Source: an uncultured Spirochaetaceae bacterium (GTDB lineage Bacteria; Spirochaetota; Spirochaetia; Treponematales; Treponemataceae). Taken from it: 64,000 nt of DNA. A program made the translations under genes and the position numbers. Location: contig CADCBK010000004.1 of NCBI GenBank assembly GCA_902799665.1, forward strand, positions 13,588-77,587. The letters run 5' to 3'. A model generated the notes under the pieces. That model ran no database searches. It was given only the letters and a program-made list of their open reading frames with translations, and was not told the DNA's origin. Shown here in pieces: positions 7,571-15,700 of the stretch. Each line of letters begins with the position of its first letter. Positions within the stretch are counted from its first letter, which is position 1.

Positions 7571-7599
7571 TTGACAATAGGTTTTTAGCGTAGTAATAT
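7571..7599 (+). promoter_or_regulatory. promoter of the LRR lipoprotein gene
   Basis: TTGACA (7571-7576), a 17-bp spacer and TAATAT (7594-7599). The implied leader of about 75 nt ends in a TTGGAGG ribosome-binding site. Confidence 0.7.
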
Positions 7600-7679
7600 T
7601 AAGGGAATCCTGGAATTTGCGTAGTGTGAGTAGAAAAAAACTAAATTAAAGAGATTTTTTTTTAATCTTGGAGGTCTTT

Positions 7680-9110
7680 ATGAAAAAACTTTTTACTTTT
7701 GCTTTGATTGCGGTTTTGCTTGCAAGCGGCTTGATTTTGTCCTGCAGCAATGCCAGTGGTAGCTCGGCGAATGGGGCGACAGGAACAGAAAGTGGAACAA
7801 GCGAAACTACGGAGCAGGCAACAGGACCCGATGATGGCAATGGTATTGTGGAGGAAATTAAGGCTTTGAAGGAGTCTCGCGTAATCAAAGCAAGCGGTCG
7901 TTTTAGCGCAAGATTATTACGAGAGATAAACACTGCGTTGAAACAACTTTCAAGGCTTAATAAAGATATAAAAGTTGTGTTGGATTTATCTGAGGTAACA
8001 GGACTGACGGAACTTGAATCAGCTTTGGAGAATTCTTCTTGTTCATTCTGCGAGTGCAAGAATCTTGTGGAAGTTATACTGCCAAATACTATTAAGACTA
8101 TTGGAGCGTTCTCTTTTTGCGATTGTTCAAAGCTTGAGAGCGTAACGATTCCTGCCAGTGTGACTAGCATAGCGGAAGGAGCGTTCTCAGGATGTGTAGC
8201 GCTGGAAGAAATGAGTTTGCCTATTATGAATGGTGTTTTGTCTAATTCGTCCAAAACATATTACCCTTTTGGTTATATTTTTGGAGAAACGCCGTATGAT
8301 GGTGCTGTGGCGACCGAACAAGAATATTATATGGCTCATTATGAGAATAATGTTTTTATTGGCGGCCAAGTGTTAAAAAGCACCTATTATTTGCCTCCAT
8401 TTCTAAAAAGAATAAAAATTACTGGCAGCTGGATTAATGATGGATTTTTTTATAATTGTTCCCAAATTACGATGATAACTATTTGTGGCGGAGAGGAAGG
8501 AATTGGGGCCAATGCTTTTTTTAATTGTGCAGGTCTCACAAGAGTTATGATTCCCAACATCGCGAACGGAATTGGCTATTGCGCTTTTGCGGGATGCACA
8601 GAACTTACGAGTGTGACAATGCCTGACAGTGTGACTGAAATAGGGGCACATGCTTTCTCTGATTGTACAAGTCTTGCAAGCGTTACGATTTCTAACGGTG
8701 TGACCAGCATTGGCTATTGCACTTTTGCGGGATGCACAGAACTTACGAGTGTGACAATACCTGACAGTGTGACTGAAATAGGGGCGACAGCTTTCTCTGG
8801 TTGTACAAGTCTTGCAAGCGTTACGATTTCTAACGGTGTGACCAGCATTGGCTTTCAAGCTTTTGAGGGATGCACAGAACTTACGAGTGTGACAATGCCT
8901 GACAGTGTGACTGAAATAGGGATGCAAGCTTTTTATGGTTGTACAAGTCTTACAAGTGTAACTTTTTCTGACACAAGCAGATGGTATTACGGTGGCTACC
9001 ATAATTATACAGACGGCACGGCGATTGATTCGGCAACTCTTGCGGATTCTGCTACTGCTGCGACTTACTTGAAGGATACATATAGCGATAAGTATTGGTA
9101 TAAATTGTAG
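7680..9110 (+). CDS. BspA-type leucine-rich-repeat lipoprotein
   Basis: The 476-residue product has a signal peptide with lipobox LILSC, then a Ser/Gly/Thr-rich linker, then BspA/LRR_5-type repeats of about 23 residues built on FxGCTxLxSVTIPxSVTxIG. Proteins of this family are surface-exposed and bind host or bacterial ligands in treponemes and oral anaerobes. I chose the ATG at 7680 (TTGGAGG 6-7 bp upstream) over an upstream in-frame start. Units in the central part are nearly identical at DNA level with a 138-bp period, so length variation by recombination is likely. A unique segment with few repeats (about residues 180-280) splits the repeat array. A small gene follows 13 bp downstream. 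Confidence 0.9.
   Translation: MKKLFTFALIAVLLASGLILSCSNASGSSANGATGTESGTSETTEQATGPDDGNGIVEEIKALKESRVIKASGRFSARLLREINTALKQLSRLNKDIKVVLDLSEVTGLTELESALENSSCSFCECKNLVEVILPNTIKTIGAFSFCDCSKLESVTIPASVTSIAEGAFSGCVALEEMSLPIMNGVLSNSSKTYYPFGYIFGETPYDGAVATEQEYYMAHYENNVFIGGQVLKSTYYLPPFLKRIKITGSWINDGFFYNCSQITMITICGGEEGIGANAFFNCAGLTRVMIPNIANGIGYCAFAGCTELTSVTMPDSVTEIGAHAFSDCTSLASVTISNGVTSIGYCTFAGCTELTSVTIPDSVTEIGATAFSGCTSLASVTISNGVTSIGFQAFEGCTELTSVTMPDSVTEIGMQAFYGCTSLTSVTFSDTSRWYYGGYHNYTDGTAIDSATLADSATAATYLKDTYSDKYWYKL
8574..8987 (+). repeat. three tandem 138-bp repeats within the LRR gene
   Basis: Near-identical units begin at 8574, 8712 and 8850, each encoding two 23-residue LRR motifs. The phrase GGATGCACAGAACTTACGAG recurs in every unit. 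The units keep frame, so gain or loss of one changes the protein by 46 residues. Confidence 0.85.
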
Positions 9111-9123
9111 TAGAAGGCATAAT

Positions 9124-9420
9124 ATGGGCAAAATTTGGACAAAAAAGGAAGATGAACTTTTGTGCATATTCTGTATCGAACAGTATATTATAAAAGAATC
9201 TTGTGAATCGATAGAACCTTTTGTTTCCCAATTTGTGGATAAGATAGAATTCTTAGGTAGAAGCTCGGGTTCGATAAGAATGAGAATTCAAAATATAAAG
9301 GCAGTTTTGGAAATGCATACAATTCATAATACCATTCCAGTAACTCCGCTTGTGAATTTTGCTGCGCAAACAGAAGTTGTGCTTTTAAAATTACTTCGTG
9401 AGTATAATTATAAAAAATAA
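9124..9420 (+). CDS. small protein with SANT/Myb-like DNA-binding pattern
   Basis: The 98-residue product starts GKIWTKKEDELLCIFCIEQYI and contains GRSSGSIRMRIQNIKAVLE. The pattern W-T-x-E-D-x-LL, then grspgSVrmKlqN, is like the N-terminal domain found ahead of HNH or 5-methylcytosine-specific restriction nucleases, but no nuclease part follows. It starts 13 bp after the LRR lipoprotein gene and shares its AT-rich composition. It may be a stand-alone DNA-binding protein or the remnant of a longer gene. Moderately sure it is coding. Confidence 0.55.
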   Translation: MGKIWTKKEDELLCIFCIEQYIIKESCESIEPFVSQFVDKIEFLGRSSGSIRMRIQNIKAVLEMHTIHNTIPVTPLVNFAAQTEVVLLKLLREYNYKK

Positions 9421-9500
9421 GTTGAATATTTAACAGCGGCCAAAGGCCGCGGCGCGTTCGTAAATGCGAACAAAATTCTCCATTTTCTCAAAAAAAATTC

Positions 9501-9529
9501 TTGCAAAATCGGCTTTTTGGGTTTACAAT
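9501..9529 (+). promoter_or_regulatory. promoter of the cyclase pseudogene
   Basis: TTGCAA (9501-9506), a 17-bp spacer and TACAAT (9524-9529). An AAGGAG ribosome-binding site at 9538-9543 precedes a TTG start at 9551. The preceding gap (9421-9500) holds a GCGGCC/GGCCGC hairpin and nothing else I recognise. Confidence 0.65.
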
Positions 9530-9550
9530 ATATAGATAAGGAGAAAAAAG

Positions 9551-11138
9551 TTGGCAAAAAAAAGGTTTTTCCAATATGTTGGCGACACGCCGATAATTCC
9601 TATTTCGGTCAAGATTTTGGCGATTTTCATCTCGCTGATTTTGATGTCAAATTTCATGACCAATTTCATTTCGGTCCAGCTTTCGCAAAGGCAGGTAACC
9701 GAATTGACCAACAGGCTGACTGTGACGCAGCTAAAGGAGCTTTACAAGAACGCGTCAAGCCAATACCAAATTTATTCATACAAGAAGAACCGGGACGAAT
9801 GCCTTGAGACGCTGAAAAACACGGCGAAGGAAGAGTTTTCCAACCGCCACAGCCTGGCCCTGGGCTTTGACCGCACTGGCGTGGCGCTTTTTTGCGCTTC
9901 CGCCGACGGCTCCGACTTGCTCAGTTTTCCAGACAAGGAAGCTTTGGCCAAGTTGAACGACGACTACGACAACGGAATCATAGAAGGCCAGGTTAACTTT
10001 AATCTTCGCGGAGAGGAGTACCACGGAATCTACAAGTATTCCGAAGACTGGAACGTCTTCCTTGTCCGCGCCGAATCCCGCAACGACACCGCCCGCTACA
10101 AGGTGGCCATCATGCTCATCATCAGCGCGGTCATCCTTTTGCTTACCGTAATCTTTGTCGCGCTGGGCGTGTACATGTTCAGGGCGGTCTTCGCAAGCAT
10201 CGCCCAAATAACCAAAAGCCTTTACGACATGCAGCAGCGCTCGCAGCTGGACACAATCGACATCGAAAAGGCGCCCAACGACGACATCACCTACATGGCG
10301 GCTTCGTTCAACTCGCTTTCGGTTTCGGTAAACAACCTTTTGACCACTTTCCAAAAGTTCGTGTCCAAGGACGTCGTTTCAAAAGCCTACACCGACCACA
10401 CGATTAAATTGGAAGGAATGCAGCGCGAGCTTACGATTTTGTTCAGCGACATAAAGAGCTTTACCTACAGAACCGAAACTTTGGGAAACGAAATCATCGA
10501 CCTTTTGAACGTCCACTACAACAACGTAATCCACGACGTCCACGAAGAGAACGGCGTCGTCGGCTCCATCATCGGCGACGCGATTTTGGCGATTTTCGGC
10601 TCATACAAGAATCCAGAGCTAAAGTCGCTTGAGGCGATCGACGCCGGCTGGCGCATAACTTACGTCACGGCCGAGCTCCGCGGGCGGAACGGTATTCTAT
10701 GGAAACATCGGAAGCGACGAGCACATGACCAACACCGTAATCGGCGACAACGTCAACTCCGCGTCGCGCTTGGAAGGCGTCACCCGCATCTACCACTTGC
10801 CGATTGTCGTTTCCGAATACATCGTCGACGACGTTAAGGACAAGAGCGACCGCTACAAGTTCTACGAAATCGACACAATCCAAGTAAAGGGAAAGACAAA
10901 GGGAAAGAAGATTTTCTTTCCGCTTGACACCGAGAACGAGGCGCAGCGCGGCCTTGTCGATAGCTTTGAGCTTTACGAGGAGGCCTTGCAAGCCTATTAT
11001 TCCGGCGACTGGAAGAGCGCCAGAAAGCTTTTCAAGGGCGTAAAGATGGAAGTTGCGGACGTTTTTATGGAGCGCATGGGGCCGCGGGGAAACGCGCCTG
11101 ACAAATGGAGAGGAATATGGACAATGACGACAAAATAA
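9551..11138 (+). pseudogene. class III adenylate/guanylate cyclase, disrupted
   Basis: A TTG start with AAGGAG upstream opens a membrane sensor cyclase: one TM segment, an extracytoplasmic sensor of about 150 residues, a second TM, a HAMP-like linker and the cyclase domain with LFSDIKSFT and GDAILAIFG (both metal-binding Asp). The frame then breaks near 10680, where one extra G in a GGG run shifts it. The rest continues in another frame as VFYGNIGSDEHMTNTVIGDNVNSASRLE. About 20 residues expected before GNIGS also seem to be missing. The result is a likely inactive gene or a sequence error plus deletion. The next gene starts inside its last codons. Confidence 0.75.
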
Positions 11139-12595
11139 AAGAGCTTTCGCTTTTCTTGGGCGAGGAGCTTGAGCCGCTTCGCCGCTCTAAAAAAGTCAGG
11201 GTGTATGACCTTGAGACTGAATACGCAAAGACCCGCAAGAACCGCCTTTGGTCGGTTTGGGTCACGCTGGGCCTTACTTTTTTGTTCGTGATTCTTGTCA
11301 CGGTCTTTACGGTCCGCGGAATCGGAAAAAGCGCCGAGCGCATAGACGTCAATCTTTCTTCCTTTGAAGACTTGAATTTGCAGAACCTCTTTAACCAGTT
11401 GGAGCGGACGCAGGAAAAATTTGACGAGGCCGCAAAGAAAAAGGCCTCTTTGCAGGGAGCGCTTGACTCGCGCATTGCCCGCGCCAAGCAAAAGATGCAG
11501 GCCGACTTGGCGCTGCTTTCAAACATGAGGCTTTCAAAGGCGGCCTTGGCCGAGCGCAGGGAAAAAATCCAAAAGACTTACAGCGCCGAAGTCGACGCGG
11601 CCCACTCTGAGATTGACGAGCAACTTTCTATTGCCGAGGCGGAAGCCAAGCAGTACGAGGAGCAGCTTAAGTCTTACGACAGCGAGAACGTGGCCCGCGC
11701 CCAGGAATGGGAAAAGAAGATGGACAGCGAGCGCCAGGCCCGCCAGTTGGAAAGGCAAAAACTGGTCGACTCCTACGAAAAGCAGCTTGCCGACGCGCAG
11801 GCCCTTTTGGAGGAAACGCGCAGAAAGGACTTTGAGGAGCGCAAGAACGCCACCAACGAAATCGCCAAGCGCTACGAGCAGGAAATCGCGGGCTACGACC
11901 CCGTCATAAAAGACTCAAAAATCACAAGCGCTGTCACAAGCGCCAACCAAAATCCCTTGGGCGTCTTTAACAAGGAAACGCTTTTGGGCGAGGACGCGCC
12001 GGCCCTTAGCGAGGAGTTTTCGGCCGCGCTGGACAAGACCTTCGCCGATTACGGCGACTTGGAGCTTTTGCTTGCAAAGTCGGCCGAGATTCCACATCGC
12101 AACACGATGAAAAGCGTAGTCGCGGGCGAGAAAAAGCTTTCTTACGCAATCGCCAACAATTTGGCCCGCGCGGCCCTTGGCGAAATCAAGGCCAAGAACG
12201 GCGAGGCGGCCGCCGCCAGCCAAGAAATCGAGGGCCTTAAGGAGCAGGTCCAGGAAGCCCAGCGCCTTGCGGCCGAAGCCGGCGAGCAGCGCGACTTTGA
12301 AAAGACGGCCAGCCAGTCCTACGTGAACATTTTGAATTCCTCATTGGTTGACGAAAAGACGGCCGGCTTTGTCCTTGACCCTGCCAACGAGCATGGGCCG
12401 GCGGTCTTTATCCGCGACGCTTGGGCTCAAAGCGTCACCCGCGACGGAACTACAAAGGTAGACGTTTACAATGGCAGGACAAAGGCCGCCACGGGAGCGC
12501 TGCTTTTCTACGCCGACAACTACTACATTTCGCTCGACAAGCCCGAGCTCGCCGCCTCCCTGGCAGTGGGCAGCACGTTTAGGATAAAAAAGTAG
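11117..12595 (+). CDS. membrane-anchored coiled-coil protein
   Basis: The 492-residue product has a short cytoplasmic N-terminus, one TM helix (about residues 43-65: VWVTLGLTFLFVILVTVF), then a long Glu/Lys/Arg/Ala-rich coiled coil to about residue 270, and a compact C-terminal domain ending VGSTFRIKK. The ATG at 11117 follows GGAGAGG and overlaps the end of the cyclase gene, suggesting the two formed an operon and perhaps a signalling pair. I do not recognise a family. Its TAG stop is the first base triplet of a palindromic repeat. Confidence 0.75.
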   Translation: MDNDDKIKELSLFLGEELEPLRRSKKVRVYDLETEYAKTRKNRLWSVWVTLGLTFLFVILVTVFTVRGIGKSAERIDVNLSSFEDLNLQNLFNQLERTQEKFDEAAKKKASLQGALDSRIARAKQKMQADLALLSNMRLSKAALAERREKIQKTYSAEVDAAHSEIDEQLSIAEAEAKQYEEQLKSYDSENVARAQEWEKKMDSERQARQLERQKLVDSYEKQLADAQALLEETRRKDFEERKNATNEIAKRYEQEIAGYDPVIKDSKITSAVTSANQNPLGVFNKETLLGEDAPALSEEFSAALDKTFADYGDLELLLAKSAEIPHRNTMKSVVAGEKKLSYAIANNLARAALGEIKAKNGEAAAASQEIEGLKEQVQEAQRLAAEAGEQRDFEKTASQSYVNILNSSLVDEKTAGFVLDPANEHGPAVFIRDAWAQSVTRDGTTKVDVYNGRTKAATGALLFYADNYYISLDKPELAASLAVGSTFRIKK

Positions 12596-12670
12596 GAACG
12601 GTCAAGGCACGCTCCGCTCGGGGCCTTGACTCGTTCCTTTTGCGGCGCGGACAGAATTGTCGCGCCGCAA
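12593..12670. repeat. palindromic repeat, copy 1 (two hairpins)
   Basis: Hairpin A begins TAGGAACGGTCAAGGC and closes with GCCTTGACTCGTTCC (12593-12637; one bulged T). Hairpin B is TGCGGCGCG/CGCGCCGCA (12641-12669). The opening TAG is the stop codon of the coiled-coil gene. From 12595 on, 68 of 76 bases match the copy inside ispDF at 24233-24308 with no gaps. Confidence 0.85.
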
Positions 12671-12682
12671 TAGTCGTAACGC

Positions 12683-12711
12683 TTGCAAATTTACTATATA
12701 AGCGCTATAAT
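12683..12711 (+). promoter_or_regulatory. promoter of the activase gene, leaderless type
   Basis: TTGCAA (12683-12688), a 17-bp spacer and TATAAT (12706-12711). The ATG is 8 bp after the -10 box and no Shine-Dalgarno is present. Confidence 0.75.
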
Positions 12712-12719
12712 AGTAGAAT

Positions 12720-15700
12720 ATGGAATTTGCAGAAAGCGCTACATTTAAGAAAATCATAGATCCAATCCGTTTTGGCATTGACGTGGGAAGCACCACCGTA
12801 AAGGTGGCCGCCCTTGGCCAAAACGACGAACTTTTATACAGCGCGTACGAGCGCCACCGCGCAGACATACGCTCGACAATAATTTCGGTTGTCAACAACG
12901 CCCTTGACTCTTTGGAAAAACAGTGCCCGGAGGGCGCGGAGCAAACCCTTAGCGTCAAGGTCACCGGAAGCGGCGGGCTTGCCGTAAGCCAGTGGCTCAA
13001 CGTTCCCTTTATCCAAGAGGTAATCGCGGCCACAACCGCCGTCCGAAAGATAATCCCGCAAACCGACGTCGTAATCGAGCTTGGCGGCGAGGACGCAAAA
13101 ATCACTTATTTTAAAGGCGGCGTAGAGCAGCGCATGAACGGAACTTGCGCCGGCGGAACCGGAGCCTTCATCGACCAAATGGCCGCGCTTTTGGAAACCG
13201 ACGCCGCGGGCCTTAACAAGCTTGCGGCCGGAGCGACTACGATTTACCCGATCGCCGCGCGCTGCGGAGTTTTCGCAAAGACTGACGTTCAGCCGCTTAT
13301 CAACGAAGGCGCCCGCCGCGAGGACATTGCGGCCTCGATTTACCAAGCCGTCGTCACGCAGACAATCTCTGGCCTGGCCTGCGGAAAGCCTATTCGCGGC
13401 AAGGTCGCCTTTTTGGGCGGACCCTTGCACTTTATGGAGCAGCTTCGCCAGCGCTTTATCGAAACGCTAAAGTTAAAGGACGACGAAATAATCGTTCCTG
13501 AAAATTCGCAATTGTTCGTCGCGCAGGGCGCGGCTTATTCGGCCGAGCGGAAATTCGCTTGCGGCCCCGACGGAAAGGAATTCAACTTTCCTACAATCGC
13601 GGCTTTCCGCGAGTCGTTAAAAAATCTTGTCGGCGCCGAGCTTCACGAAGTCCAGCGCTTGGAGCCGCTCTTTAAGAGCGAGGAAGAACTTAAGGAATTC
13701 CGCGAGCGTCACGCAAGCGAAAAAGCCTTGCGGGGCGACTTGGACGCGGCCAAAGGCCCTGTCTTCCTTGGATTGGACTCCGGCTCTACGACGACAAAGG
13801 CTGTCCTTACAGACATCGACGGCCGCATTTTGTGGAACTTTTACACGGCCAACGCGGGAAACCCCGTCGACATCGCCGTAAAGACATTGAAGGATTTGTA
13901 CGCCCGCCTTCCCAAAGACGTTTACATCGCGCGCGCCGTCAGCACAGGTTACGGCGAGGCTTTGTTCCAAGCGGCCTTGGGCGTCGACGCCGGCGAGGTA
14001 GAGACAATCACCCACTTTAGGGCGGCCGACTTTTTTGTTCCCGGCGTGGAATTCCTTTTGGACATCGGCGGCCAGGACATGAAGTGCCTTCGCATGAAGG
14101 ACGGCGCGATTTCTTCGATCCAGCTTAACGAAGCCTGCTCGTCGGGCTGCGGAAGCTTTTTGGACAACTTTGCCCGCACTATGGGAATGGACGTGCGCGA
14201 GTTTAGCCAAAAGGCTTTGACCGCCCAGCAGCCCGTTGACCTGGGAAGCCGCTGCACGGTCTTTATGAACAGCCGCGTAAAGCAGGCGCAAAAGGAAGGC
14301 GCGACGGTCGCAGACATTTCGGCCGGCCTTTCTTATTCTGTAATCAAGAACGCTTTGTTCAAAGTAATAAAATTGCGCAGGGCCAGCGACATCGGAACAA
14401 AGGTTGTCGTCCAGGGCGGAACCTTTAACAACGACGCGGTTTTGCGCGCCTTTGAAAAAATTTCAGGCGTCAACGTATTCCGCCCGGATGTTGCCGGCCT
14501 TATGGGAGCCTACGGTTCCGCCTTGATCGCCTGCGACCAGTGGCGCGACTTGATGGCGCCAAAGCCTGGCGAGCCGGAGGGAACGGTTCACGACGTTAGA
14601 ACCGGTTTGGCCAGCTTGGAGGAATTGGAAAACTTCCACGTTGACCTTGACCTCCGCCGCTGCGGAAAATGCCAGAACAACTGCTTGCTTACGATAAACA
14701 CCTTCACCACAAAGGACAAGGACGGAAAGGAAGTCTCCCGCGCCTTTGTCACCGGAAACCGCTGCGAGCGCGGCGCCGAGCTTGGAGAAAAAGTTTCGGT
14801 CATCGACGCGAGCAACAAGGAAGCGTCAAGGCTTGACGGCTCCGACGCGGCAGAAATTCCAAACCTCTTTGCTTGGAAATACAAGCGCGTATTTGACTAC
14901 ACGCCGCTTCCTTTGCAGGACGCTCCGATGGGAGAAGTCGGAATCCCGCGCGTCCTCAACATGTACGAAAACTATCCGCTCTGGTTCACCTTCTTCACAA
15001 AGCTGGGCTTTAGGGTTCGCCTTAGCCCGCGCTCTACAAGAAGCGTTTACGAAAAGGGCTTGGAAAGCATTCCGTCGGAATCGGTTTGCTATCCCGGAAA
15101 AATATCGCACGGACACGTCGAAAGCCTTTTGAAGGCCGGCGTTAAATTCATTTTCTACCCCTGCGCTCCCTACGAAAAGCAGGAGGACACGGGGGCGGGC
15201 AACCACTACAACTGTCCGATTGTAACAAGCTATCCCGAAGTCTTGCGCAACAACATCGACGCGCTGCGCCAAGACTCGTCGATTTTGTACCTTGACCCCT
15301 TCCTGCCGATTTACGACAAGAACCGCTTGGCCTACCGCCTCTTTGAGGAATTGCATCCGCACTTTTCGCAAATCACTTTTGACAAGGTCATGCGAGCGGT
15401 TGACGAGGCCTGGAAGGAACAGGAAAAATTCCGCAAGGAAATCCAGCAAAAGGGCGAGGAAGCCTTGGAGCGCATCATCACGCTCGGCGTTCACGGCATT
15501 GTTTTGTCGGGCCGCCCCTACCACTTGGATCCTGAAATCAACCACGGAATCCCCGAAATGATTAACGGCTTGGGCTTGGCGGTATTTACCGAAGACGCCG
15601 TCGCCCACCTTGGCTCGATCGAGCGCCCCTTGCGAATAACAGACCAGTGGGTTTACCACAACCGCCTTTACCGCGCGGCCGCCTTTGTCAGCGGAATGCC

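Noticed and set aside
8574..8987. Regular repeats considered as a CRISPR array
   Set aside because: The period is 138 bp, repeats are coding and keep frame, and no spacers of varying sequence exist. No cas genes are in the window.
8403..9167. 254-codon repeated frame opposite the LRR gene
   Set aside because: Its repeats (CHTRKFCAS...) are simply the reverse reading of the LRR DNA repeats; no signal peptide or start signals.
6600..9420. Prophage, because of a holin-like peptide and an XRE regulator
   Set aside because: No capsid, terminase, portal, tail or integrase gene is present. Holin-like type I toxins are chromosomal modules despite the name.
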